Source of the DNA: Cymbomonas tetramitiformis
Taxonomy: Eukaryota; Chlorophyta; Pyramimonadophyceae; Pyramimonadales; Pyramimonadaceae
DNA: 64,000 nt
NCBI GenBank assembly: GCA_001247695.2
Contig: LGRX02029181.1
Location: 22,761-86,760, forward strand
Direction: 5' to 3'
Part shown: piece after piece, positions 44,488 through 54,500 of the stretch
How positions within the stretch are numbered: position 1 is the stretch's first letter
Layout: the number at the start of each line of letters is the position of its first letter
The notes under the pieces: generated by a model
What the model was told of the DNA's origin: nothing
Databases searched by the model: none
What the model saw: the letters and a program-made list of their open reading frames with translations, nothing else
Program-made: the position numbers and the translations under genes

Positions 44488-44736
44488 TTCGTCGTTTTCG
44501 TGGCGCTCGAGGACTTCTGCAATCGAGAACTCCGCCGCCGCCATTCCACAATCACGTCGCGGCTTGTAGATGCTTGCCCTTAGGTACTAGGATTTTAGGC
44601 AGCGCCCCATGCACCGATGTGCTTCTAGTTGGGTTGAGAAAGGCCCCTTAGGCCTAAACATTCTAGTAACATTGGGTTAGGATTTAGGGTTTGCCTGCTT
44701 CGGGATGACCACTCACACCTTCGGGGTGAGGTGGTG

Positions 44737-44981
44737 TCACGGGGAAGCCGATTTCCCCCCCACTGTATGGGGGCCTGCTTCTCCTAGTATCACCCCTTGC
44801 TGCGTGTGTCACTGGTCGTGTGCCACCGTCTGACACCGACTTGCTAGAAAGCTCACTGCCGTAATCTTTCTATCAGTTTTGTTATCACCGGTTTCCCCAC
44901 CACTGCTTTCTGAGTCCCTGTTGCAGTGAAACTGTTATATATATCCACAGAAATATATAGCTATTTTCACCTGTTTCATCA
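44737..44981. repeat. Element B right LTR
   Basis: 245 bp, uninterrupted, followed by the target duplication GTATA. Confidence 0.88.
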
Positions 44982-44986
44982 GTATA

Positions 44987-45308
44987 CACAAGTGTTACTT
45001 TTTGGATTCGTGCTTTACTTTCCCTTTTATTGGCCACGAAAGTCGCAGAATTACAGAGAAACCAGCAGAAAAAACTGTGGTCAAGAATAATTGATACCAA
45101 TTAACACAACTTTTGCGATACTCACTTATTTTCAACCATTCAAGTCGCAAAGCAAAATAGTTTTTGTCAAGGAACCGTTATAAGACAAGAATATTATTGA
45201 AAGTGATGCCATTCCCACCCGCCGCCTATCAATGTCATTATATAAATGAAGTAAGGGTCCGCTCTCACATGTATATATCAATCGCTTGGAGATTACTTAT
45301 GATCCCAT
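44987..45308. other. Spacer, nothing recognised
   Basis: AT-rich DNA between the LTR element and the RecQ gene stop. No gene or repeat was seen. Confidence 0.45.
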
Positions 45309-46720
45309 CTAGGCACTTTGTCTACGCCGTGTATTACGGTACTTTCCACCTTGTCCTTCACTAGCCTTTGGAATGTCACTCCGCCGCTTCTTCGTCTTGA
45401 TCGTACCCTTTGGTTGTGCCCTGCAATTATCGCATTTCAAATTACATGTTTGCATATCATTTTTCTCGCCAAAATGAACCATCAGAAGCTTGTGTCTACA
45501 TACATCAACCGTTTTACAAAAGCTTTCCACTTCTAAAAGCTTTTGCCGTTGCGAACTTACTTTATGTTTTTCTGTGTGCAACTTTGTTCGAATCCGCGTC
45601 ACATCCTTCGGATCATATAGTAACAAGCAGGTGGCATCCAATAGATCTCGACCTGCCCTGCCAATCTCTTGCACATAACTCTCGATAGTTTGAGGCATTG
45701 TGTTGTGAACAACCCATCTGACATCCGCTTTGTCCACTCCCATTCCAAAAGCATTCGTTGCCACATCGATGGTTGTCTCCCCTCGCATCCATCTATCATA
45801 CACGGCTGCACGTTCTGTCAATTTAACTCCAGCGTGATAATGTTCTGCTCGCATTCCATTTTGTCTTAACCATGCAGCTAGCTTCTCACAATCTCTGCGC
45901 ACGAGACAATACACAATACCTATCGGCCGGGTATCTCCACCTGACCTCGCATCTTGTTCCGCTACAAACTTCCGAATTTGCTCGTATCCAGCTTGTTCCG
46001 CCTCTTCTTTCACCACCTGACTTCCACCAACGCTTGGTTTCGGATCTATTTTGCCGATGATCACATTAATGTCCAGGTTCACTCTGCGACTGCTAGACCT
46101 AAAAACCTTTGCGTCTTTTGACAACCTCAAAATCTCCTTGACATCAGCTTCTGTCTCATGCGTTGCGGTCCCCGTGAAAGCTGCGATCGGAACATCTGGA
46201 AATTCTATCTTCAAATTACCAAGTGTGATGTACGCCGGTCGAAAGTCGTGGCCCATTTGACTAACACAGTGTGCTTCATCAACCACAAAGCGAGCTATAT
46301 GCCCTGCTTGATACATTTTTTGGAGTATCGGTGGCAACATGCCATCGCTCCCGAGTGCCTCCGGAGTAACGTACAACAAATTCACCATATTTTGACTAAT
46401 GGCGTGGCACACAAGTGTCTTCTCATCACTTAACAGATCGCCATAAAAAATAATCGCAGTAACATTTTTTTCACGACATCTTACTACTTGATCGTGCATG
46501 AGAGATACAGTAGTAGAGGCCCGATCACTATGGTCATGCCACGCCGCAAAACACTAGGTAGCTGGAAACATAAACTCTTGCCACCCCCAGTCGGCATAAT
46601 GACAAAAACATCATTACCATCAAGCATGCTCTCACAAATAGCCAATTGCTGATTCCGAAACTCAGTATTCCCAAAGATCCGTTGGTTTGCGATTGGCAGC
46701 TGCGGATACTTGCCGGCCAT
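45309..46720 (-). pseudogene. RecQ-family DNA helicase (one frame break)
   Basis: The first piece (46720-46484) has the N-terminal motif 0/I region, FGNTEFRNQQLAI and MPTGGGKSLCFQLP. The second piece (46499-45309) has DEAHCVSQMGHDFRPAY, AFTGTATHET, VDKADVRWVVH and QEIGRAGRD. It ends with the RecQ zinc-binding region (CRHKLLMVHFGE, CDNCRAQ) and a basic tail. The two pieces overlap around 46484-46510 in different frames, in the VIGPL..SLMHDQV segment, so a small indel breaks the gene, or the assembly is wrong there. No intron with good GT-AG ends explains it. It lies downstream of HhH and DUF6589-like ORFs on the same strand, suggesting it belongs to a mobile element rather than host repair. 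Confidence 0.82.
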
Positions 46721-47014
46721 AGTGTACGATTCTGCACTTCACTCTGCACACACCGCATTCCCACACTCCCGCACATCGCTCAATTGGTTGGCTCATGTTA
46801 ATGCTTACTTCACATCGCCCACACACCCGAATTTTTTAGTTTCATGCGTGCACCATGCGCTCACTACCTATCACTCACTCGCCATTACGACACATTGCCC
46901 GCCCATACTCTGGAACTTTTCGATTTTGGCGCGAGCATCAATCTCACACCTACGAGTTGAATACACAATTACGATTTGCATTATTGATGATTTTGATGTA
47001 CTAACCTGTCGTAG

Positions 47015-47371
47015 TTATCTAGCATCGACATCATCATCGCCACGCAGGATCATGATGTGATCATCAACATCCTCATCCGAATCATTGTCTTCATCACTCT
47101 CAGGATGAATATCGGGCACCCCACTAGCTAACATATCCCGCGCCATTTGACGCAGTCGCATCAAGCCAACCCGCGCCGACAAGCCCTCCTGAAGTCTCGT
47201 AGCTTCACACTGCGCGATGTGTTCATCTGTGAGTTCTGCTAACTGCCCAATGGTGAATATCTGCAACTTCTCCAAAGCCACCTCTGTCTTCGGACCGACT
47301 CCATGCATATCGCGAGCTCTGGTCTCTGCTGTCATCTCACGCTCTCTAGCATTCGGCGCTGCCACATGCAA
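47015..47371 (-). CDS. Helix-hairpin-helix-like small protein
   Basis: 118 residues. MHGVGPKTEVALEKLQIFTIGQLAEL at ~22-47 fits a helix-hairpin-helix DNA-binding unit (GVGPKT hairpin). A helix follows, then an acidic tail (HPESDEDNDSDEDVDDH). It overlaps the 3' end of the upstream ORF by 40 bp. It could be an exon or terminal domain of the larger protein encoded upstream. Confidence 0.5.
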   Translation of the reverse strand: MHVAAPNAREREMTAETRARDMHGVGPKTEVALEKLQIFTIGQLAELTDEHIAQCEATRLQEGLSARVGLMRLRQMARDMLASGVPDIHPESDEDNDSDEDVDDHIMILRGDDDVDAR

Positions 47372-48573
47372 AAATCCAGCAAACTTATAGAGTGACTAGG
47401 GAATGACAACTTTGATGTTTTGCTTGTCCAGCAATCCACCACGACGGGTCCATAGCTCGCAACCACGTGCTTGGTGATCGGCCACACTGTTCGTGCTGCA
47501 TCTTCCGGATCCCGCATGATTTCGGCATGTGCATCTGCGCGTGACCAATTACGGGCCACGATTTTGCCCTCTGTGCCAGCTTCCCACCGCAACTTTGCCT
47601 CAGTCAATCGAATGGATATATCAAGATCACTGCGGCAAGATGTCTCGTATGCAGCAAGCTCCTCCTTCAGCACATTAACTTCATCAGCCCTCTCCTCATT
47701 CTGAATAGGATACTTGTACTCAGCCATTTTGATAGCTTGCTCATCTGAGATCGATACTTTCACACCCCCGAGCAATAATTCGCCGCCACGCAAGTGCACC
47801 TCCACTAGCTCATTATGGGCATATCGGCGGGTATCGCGTGCAACTCCCCGCACATTTGGCGTAAAGATTCCTTGCGTTTGATGGAGGCCTGCCTGCATGT
47901 ACTCCTCTACTGCGAGCACCTTCTCTGGTTTGTCCCAAGACCGCAAATAAGTCTGCAATTCCCGCGGCGCACCATCTAAGGGCTTGTAGCCCATCTCCAT
48001 CAAGGAGAGAATTTCATCATCTTGGGAGTCATCCGCTGCAGGAACGCCGCTCTGCTCCGCTACCTCCCATGAAAACACAGTTGCGGGATTCACCGCTACT
48101 GGAGATGTACGAACCACCACCGGCAATTCGCCGACAATGATCGAAAAGTTTTCCTTTGCACCGCTAGCCATGATGGCCAACTCTCGTTCCGTGATGACGG
48201 CATGTACGCCACCGCAGAGCTTGATCACAGTTGCTCGAGTGTGGCCTTCGACATCATAATACTTAGCATCGTGGATTGTGTCCTCCGTGCCATAACCAGA
48301 GCTCTTAAAGTGATCTCGCAACTCAAGACCCTGCCCATCAAGTTTAAACATCCCCAGATCGAGTGCCTGCACGAGTACGACCTGAATGTCTGGCTTCATT
48401 GGTGGGTGGCAATGCCGTGTATATCGCGAGAGGTTGGCCGTGTTCAAAAGTCGTAGAACGGTCTCTCGCAATGTGGATGTGAGCACCGACAACGCCACTA
48501 GCATGTTATCATCTGCTTGCTCAGACGGCATCTGATTCAAGAATGCGTTGCAATCCTCGATGTATTTGTTCAT
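47332..48573 (-). CDS. C-terminal part of a DUF6589-like element protein (unassigned)
   Basis: 413 residues with no domain I can name. The start MNKYIEDCNAFLNQMPSEQ reads the same DNA as the tail of the upstream ORF in another frame, so the two are probably one protein joined by a short intron or interrupted by a frameshift. Mid-protein segments look folded (YYDVEGHTRATVIKLCGGVH, LRGGELLLGGVKVSIS). It may be the C-terminal region of the putative transposase. Confidence 0.45.
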   Translation of the reverse strand: MNKYIEDCNAFLNQMPSEQADDNMLVALSVLTSTLRETVLRLLNTANLSRYTRHCHPPMKPDIQVVLVQALDLGMFKLDGQGLELRDHFKSSGYGTEDTIHDAKYYDVEGHTRATVIKLCGGVHAVITERELAIMASGAKENFSIIVGELPVVVRTSPVAVNPATVFSWEVAEQSGVPAADDSQDDEILSLMEMGYKPLDGAPRELQTYLRSWDKPEKVLAVEEYMQAGLHQTQGIFTPNVRGVARDTRRYAHNELVEVHLRGGELLLGGVKVSISDEQAIKMAEYKYPIQNEERADEVNVLKEELAAYETSCRSDLDISIRLTEAKLRWEAGTEGKIVARNWSRADAHAEIMRDPEDAARTVWPITKHVVASYGPVVVDCWTSKTSKLSFPSHSISLLDFCMWQRRMLESVR

Positions 48574-49447
48574 TCATATTATGGCGCCCCGTCAGCGAGA
48601 TACTGCAATTATATCGTATCAAGCATAATACCCGGTAAGGCCAACGCATCAAATCATGTAAGAGGAAGATACAGATGTGAGCGTAGTTGAACTTCTTTAC
48701 AAACTTGAACAGATATACCGCTTTCCGTTGTACCAGCTCAATCATCAATGCATCCGCACACCGTATTGCAGCACGCAACTCAAAGTATAAGAAGGCATAC
48801 TTAGATAAGACCTGAGTCCACAAAAATCTAGTGAAATCCTTCTCCTCTGACACCAGATCCATATATGAAATAAAATCATCCACTTTCTGTTCCGTAGTCT
48901 GCGGCCCCAACTCCGAAGAGCGTCGTGTGTAATCATCTAACCACGCGGTGATCATCGCTTGCCACATGCCCGTGTATACCACATATAGAAAGTCGTGGTG
49001 GACTTCCATAATCCCTTTCGTCGAATCCTTCCTCACCCGCTTTCGCTTCAACTGTGACGCCAACGACTCATACCCCAGTGACCACGCGAGCTTTCCCACC
49101 GCCTCCAACATGTGCCAGTAAAAGTGAAACAAGCCCACATGTGGATGTATCCAGTGATCGCTCCCAAATAATAAAGCCTGTCTGGAGATATCACGTTGTG
49201 CCTGAAGATATGGGACGCCATCTCCAAACAGCAGCCCGCAACTTCGAGAGAAGTCATCACTGTGAGCGTCCATTCCAAATTCGTTTTGAAAAGACATAAA
49301 TGTCTCTTCATTTCCGGCGATGGTGGCCATATTCACATTCATCAAAATGGACAATGCAGAGATCGACGTCTTTGCAAAATCACACGCCCATCGAAATGGA
49401 CCTGGTGAGGCGGGAGGCTCCACACCCTCGACCTTCAGCTCTACCAT
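48521..49447 (-). CDS. DUF6589-like transposon protein, C-terminal half
   Basis: 308 residues resembling proteins with DUF6589, a domain repeatedly found in transposon-linked ORFs of fungi and algae. Cues are a conserved-looking acidic/His segment (FGSDHWIHPHVGLFHFYWHML), long helices, and a helical tail with LWTQVLSKYAFLYFELRAAIR. The recognition is by eye and from memory. No classical DDE or recombinase motif was assigned. The upstream ORF (50287-49640) appears to be the N-terminal half of the same protein, separated by ~190 bp that looks intron-like. Confidence 0.5.
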   Translation of the reverse strand: MVELKVEGVEPPASPGPFRWACDFAKTSISALSILMNVNMATIAGNEETFMSFQNEFGMDAHSDDFSRSCGLLFGDGVPYLQAQRDISRQALLFGSDHWIHPHVGLFHFYWHMLEAVGKLAWSLGYESLASQLKRKRVRKDSTKGIMEVHHDFLYVVYTGMWQAMITAWLDDYTRRSSELGPQTTEQKVDDFISYMDLVSEEKDFTRFLWTQVLSKYAFLYFELRAAIRCADALMIELVQRKAVYLFKFVKKFNYAHICIFLLHDLMRWPYRVLCLIRYNCSISLTGRHNMNEQIHRGLQRILESDAV

Positions 49448-49639
49448 GACACGCTGTACCTGTAAAACATAGTGTCCGCGCGCCGGAACATTGTTATTTC
49501 AGTGCGAGCACCACACTGCTCACACTGTAATAAGTGCCGCATTCGCCGACACGACACCGTGCGCGCACTCCGATACTTTTTACTTTTGGGGCGAGCACTA
49601 CACTACTCACACAATAAGTGTTGCACCACATTGACACGC

Positions 49640-50287
49640 TCACCTGAAGGCGGAGGCGAGATAAGATGATACGCGCATCCCCTCCAACATCTCGAATAGT
49701 GCCATCATCTTCGATTCCACGCGTTCCAGCACCATCTCACTCGTCACCTTATGAAGTGGCACGGATGGCTCCGTGCTTACTCCCTCGCACTCCACGCTTC
49801 CCAATGCGTGCCACACGCCACGTTGCACGCCGATACGCATGGCGTTCGCCGCGTCGATACGATCATATTTTCTCTTTCTGTATCGCTGCCAATTGTCGCA
49901 GATAAAGGCGGGCACCTTCCTCATTCCAGAGGATGGACTAAATAGTGCAGGAATGTTTTGCGATCTGGCATCTGCGAGGTCCATCAACTTCGATCTGAGG
50001 TATGCGTAGGTGTAGCACAACCTGAACAAGCGTGAGCCGAAAATCTCGAGCACCATGCGGTTGCCTCTTGATGCTGTGAATAACACCAAGGAGAAGACGA
50101 TGCGCAATACACTGAACATCTGTGTGCTCATAGCATTGACCATGATGATCACTCCCATCGATCGTCGCCATCTCCTGCTTTGCTTGGAGACTAAAGTTGC
50201 CATCTTCCCTATTACGGCTGTTAGCCCTTTTGCGGTCGATCGCGACTCGCTCAGTAAGCATGGTATATCAAGGTATGTCTTACGCAA
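49640..50287 (-). CDS. DUF6589-like transposon protein, N-terminal half
   Basis: 215 residues. The segment NAMSTQMFSVLRIVFSLVLF..RGNRMVLEIFG..LFRLCYTYAYLRSKL follows the N-terminal pattern of DUF6589 proteins (Asn-rich start, long helical region, then a helix-turn-helix-like stretch). AFICDNWQRYRKRKYDRIDAA is a plausible metal or DNA contact segment. A CAG|GTGAGC donor-like site at the ORF end and a tttacag acceptor-like site near 49460 bracket the gap to the next ORF, but their phases do not join cleanly, so the splice model is unresolved. Confidence 0.45.
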   Translation of the reverse strand: MRKTYLDIPCLLSESRSTAKGLTAVIGKMATLVSKQSRRWRRSMGVIIMVNAMSTQMFSVLRIVFSLVLFTASRGNRMVLEIFGSRLFRLCYTYAYLRSKLMDLADARSQNIPALFSPSSGMRKVPAFICDNWQRYRKRKYDRIDAANAMRIGVQRGVWHALGSVECEGVSTEPSVPLHKVTSEMVLERVESKMMALFEMLEGMRVSSYLASAFR

Positions 50288-50353
50288 GGTCGACTTTACA
50301 CAAAACTTCCGAAAATATTTTTATTCGATAAACATGTCGCTCAAAGCAATCTA

Positions 50354-51436
50354 CACATATGGCTACTATCCCGCGGTCCTTGTGAGAGGACCCAAATCGC
50401 TTTCGGTACTCTCACAAGGACCGAAGTTGCGGGATTTTTTTTCGCTGTCCTATTGCATTCAAGACACGCTACCCTCCATATGGCAGTCTTATTGTGACCT
50501 AAACTGAGTCGCCTAATGCCCCATTGGCTGAAATTCCATGTGGCGTGTATATACTAGTCGCATTTGCATGGACCCTCCTTCACTTTTCAGGTTTCAAATT
50601 TCACAAGGAGGGAAAAAAGCATGACACTCACTCGTGATTTTTTAAAAGACGGATAACATCGTCAGCCAACCCCAATAAGTCATCAAATTGAGCCCAAACA
50701 TTACCGCCAATAATGGGTTAGTGTTTGAGAGTGGTGGCATACCCCTACTGGTTGTAATTTACGGCTAAACATCTACCCTACACTTGTAAAAGGGTAAATT
50801 TTCGTTATTTTGATGATGTTTGCCTTCTTACTTACAATTCAAAGGTAGTCCACAAACACACATGTATGGTTTATAGCACATGGCTACCGCTTCCCAACTG
50901 AATGTATATACATATGAAATCTTTTAGAAAGTGTATCCATGGCAATCCGATCATTTTTGTGGCATTGGTTCATAGCTCCACCCTATCACATATCAAAATA
51001 AATCACGCACAAATACCGCCGTCTCTAATATTTTGAGGGTGGTGCCTTATGTGACGTGCCCTCAAAATGGCAAAGTGCAAAACCAAGGGCTTGTGCGGTT
51101 CACACATCAACATTAAGTCCCAAAGTCGAAGTGTGCAAGAATATATGCCCTCCAGAGGCCATCTAGTGGGTCCAAAGGGTGTTGGGGAGTCCGGTCCTTG
51201 TGAGAGGACCGGGTTTTTGAATTAAATTTGAATTAAATTATACACCTAAAGCACACGTGTCTAATGACGACCGATATCGAGCAACCAATCCATCCGACAT
51301 GTTCAACTATTGGTTTGACTCATAAATGATGTAAAAATGTGCGGGTAACATCGTCGTAAGGTAAATATCCGTGCAAGAGCCGCATTTTACTTCGGTCCTT
51401 GTGAGAGGACCCAACCTCGGGATAGTAGCCACATAT
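50354..51436. mobile_element. Candidate 1.08-kb non-autonomous element with inverted ends
   Basis: The left end ATATGGCTACTATCCCG (from ~50357) and the right end CGGGATAGTAGCCACATAT (51418-51436) are inverted copies. Next to each is GGTCCTTGTGAGAGGACC (50375-50392; 51394-51411). The same 18-mer also occurs at 51193-51210, and its inverse tail is at 50411-50422. The 18-mer is itself a hairpin (GGTCC/GGACC). There is no coding sequence inside. A target duplication was not identified. Confidence 0.5.
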
Positions 51437-51599
51437 TGCGTACTCCGGGTATGCAATTGTCCCAGGCATTGAAAAGTTATGGTCGATACCGCTCAATTAT
51501 CTCCCATACTTAACCAAAAGAAAAAGAAAAAGAAAAAGAGACACCCTTGGACAGGGTGTGGGGCTTTGTGAGTCCCCTTGACTCTTTCTTCTTTGTCCC
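51437..51599. other. 3' flank of the LINE with an AAAAAG repeat
   Basis: Contains 'aaaagaaaaagaaaaagaaa' around 51514-51540, just downstream of the LINE stop on its minus strand (read as a CTTTTT run). It is likely 3' UTR or tail of the element, not a clean poly(A). Confidence 0.45.
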
Positions 51600-54500
51600 T
51601 TAGTCTGGTTCCTTGTCTACTTTCGTTCTATATAGTCTGTTTAGGCTTACTGCAAATCCTGTCGCTAGGTCATGTATTTTCCTGAGTAGGTGTAGGGCTT
51701 CTTGTTTATCGAATCCTAAATGTTTGGTCAGTATTTTCTCCGTGTGTTCGTATATTGTTCCCGTGTTGCCGAATACCATCACGTGTAGCGTTACCTTGTA
51801 GCCGTATAATTCTAGTAGCTTTACTAGCGGTGCGTATTTTGTGTACTTCGTCTTTAGTGCTTCCTCCCAACTCATTTCGTCTGTGTATGTTACCTCTATC
51901 AGGTGTATGTGGCCCGCTTCCGTCATTGCCTTCTGGTGTGTGTATCCAGGCTGCTCATTCCCCTTTTCAGTTCCCTCAAGCATTACTATATCCACGTAGT
52001 GTGGTATGGTGTCCTTTCCGTGTTCTGGTGCCGGTGTGTTTCGTCCGTCCAGTCTGCATTGCCCCCTTGTGAGGAGGAAGTCTTCTATTGGCCTCCCGTT
52101 GTTCATTCCTTTCCCTTTTTTCCCCGCATGGGTTCTTATTACACATCCTCCTTTTCTGCCTTTGCTAATTGCTTTCGCTATCATTTTGGTGGTCTCATCC
52201 GACCTGCTTATTACCATGTTCTTTATCTCCCTCTCTGTGCATCCTCCCAGCACATGGGCTGTGCGTATGAATCCTCCCGCGTTTACTTGTCTGGGCATCC
52301 CGCAGCATTTGCATTTTTGCGGCCTTCTCCCTCCTTGCTGCTTTTTGTATGGTCCTGCTGGTAGTTTGTTCGCCCGGCATCTTAGCAGGACTGTCACGTC
52401 TTTCTCGTTTAGGTATTCTGTTCCCTTCTTCCAGTATTCATTGGAGAGCTTGTGCATGGCTTTATCACCTTTCAGGTGCTGCATGTATTTTTCTGGCTTT
52501 TCTTGTGTTGCTGTCAGTATTTTTTCCCTCGAGGCCTTTCTCCATTCCTTCACTTGGTGTACTTCCTTTTGCGCTGCTTCCTGGTCCTGTACCATTTCCT
52601 GGAGTGCTCTCCATTCTTCCTGTGCTTCCTCCTGTTGTTGGGCCATTTCCCTGAGCTCGGCTGCGGTGTCCTGCTGTGTTGTCATGTCCACATTCTGTGT
52701 TTCCGGTAGCATCAGTTTCTGGGTTGACCCCTGTGCAGTTTCTCCTTGGGCTTCCCTCGGCCCTTCAGCTTCCCGTAGGGCTGGTTGGTCGGGTTCTGCC
52801 TGGCTTTGGGTTCTTCTTCGTTTTTGTCTTTCTCCTTGTTCTAGTGCCTCCTCTTTCCGTGTTGTTCTTGTCTTCCATGCCTGTTCCTTATTCATTTCTA
52901 CTCCCCGTGTCTCTCGCCCTTGCCCCCTCTTTTGTTTAGCTTGTTGTGCTGTTTGTACTTGCTGCCCCTGTATTAATGCCTCCTCCTCTAATCGTTCCAT
53001 CCTCTGGAGTTCCAATTCCTCTTCCTGTTCCTGTTCCCATTCTGGTTCGTCGGGCCAGGTGTCTGCCCAGGCTGTTTCTATTTCTGCAGGCTCCCGGTTT
53101 CTTTGTGCGTATTCTGCCTCCGTTCTCTCAATGCGTTGTCTTTTGGTCTCCCATTCTTCTGGTCCGGTGTCTAGTTTCCTTTTTAGTCTTTGTATTATGT
53201 TTGTTTTTCCTGTCATTTTTGCCTCCCTCACCTTTTTTGTTACATGGTTGAGTATTGCTTGGTGTCCTTCCAGTTGTCTACCTGTGGCCTCGCATATTGC
53301 CAGTAGCATCACTGTATCCGTGTTGTCGTGGTTGAGGCCGTATTCTCCTTCTTCACAGGCTCTTTTCGCCACCTCGTCCGCCATTTCATTCCCATGTATT
53401 CCCACATGCGCTTTAACCTTATATAGGGCCACTTTTGTTCCTTCCTTATTTAGCATTTGTATTTGTTTCATTATTTTCCACAGTAGGTCCCTGTGTACAT
53501 GCCTTTCAAGCGTGTGCGGCCTTCTTTTCATGTTTTGTATTTGGTAGAGGGAGGTCAGACTATCCGTACATATGCTGACTTTTTCTTCTCCCGAGTTTGA
53601 GTCTAGTGTCAATGCCATATATATGGCAGTGAGCTCCGCCCTGTTAACAGTTTGGCAGCGTCCGACCCATCTTTGCATGTGGTTCATTGCCCGTTCCCCT
53701 CTTGGGTCCCAGACACCTGCCGCAGTTACATCCTCGACTTCCCCGTTTTCCTTTTTGACTTTTCTTTGGCTTCCATCTGTGTAGATCATATTGTTTCCGT
53801 CATGCCTCCTGTGGGGCTCTGGGTATCCTTTCCCTTGGCTGTCCCACCTGCTTTCTGGTGGTGGTTCTGCTTTCTCCATTTCACCCTTTTCCCACTGCAG
53901 CCATTGGTCTCCGTTTATGTGCTCGTCCGTTGTGTCTGGGCCCGCAAATTGTAATGCCCACCTTCTTAGGGCGTCTCTGTTTATTTCCTCCCTACTCCAC
54001 GTTGTGTTAGCTCTTAGTACGTCCATAGTCGTTGGCCTCGGCCCCTTATCCCCTCCTCTGTGCTCCCCTTCTTTTTCCCTGTCTTCCATCCACCGTTCAA
54101 TCATCTCCTCTGTGTGGTTTTCCAAGTGGCCGTCTGGTAGTGCCTGCATGACCGGTAGTTCATGGTTCACCCATGGCGCGGAGTCTATGACGCAATCCTT
54201 CTCCCATTCTGTAATTGACCTAGGTTGCCTGTCCGCATCCTTGAGGGTGAGAGGCCTGTGTATGTAGCATGCTCTGCCTATAGTCCTGACTTTGCTTTGC
54301 GGGCACTTGAGAAGGGCCTTGCTGAATATGTCGTGGGTTTTGAGTGCGTCCGGGCAGTATTTTCTCCATCCTGCCGCGTTCGCTACTATCAGTATTCTCA
54401 TGTTCCAGTTGCATTGTTTAGGTTTCTGTAGGTTGCCTTGCATCCAGTGGTCGGGTGGTAGGAAGGTGAACTGCCCTTCCTTTATCTCCAGTAGCTCGTG

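Larger units (their letters stand above)
39627..44981. mobile_element. Small LTR retrotransposon B (TRIM-like), interrupted by element A
   Basis: The right LTR is 44737-44981 (245 bp). The left LTR is split into 39627-39641 and 43206-43435 (15 + 230 = 245 bp) by the nested element A. The outer 5-bp target duplication GTATA is at 39622-39626 and 44982-44986. The internal region is only ~1.3 kb (43436-44736), with no RT or integrase, so it is non-autonomous. The LTR begins TCACGGGG rather than TG, which is unusual. Confidence 0.85.

Noticed and set aside
43773..44651. Several overlapping plus-strand ORFs in element B as one gene
   Set aside because: Frames overlap without shared domains; only the short basic start at 44056 is even weakly gene-like.
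46484..46560. Small intron joining the two RecQ pieces
   Set aside because: No GT-AG pair gives the expected continuous protein in this short overlap; a small indel explains it better.
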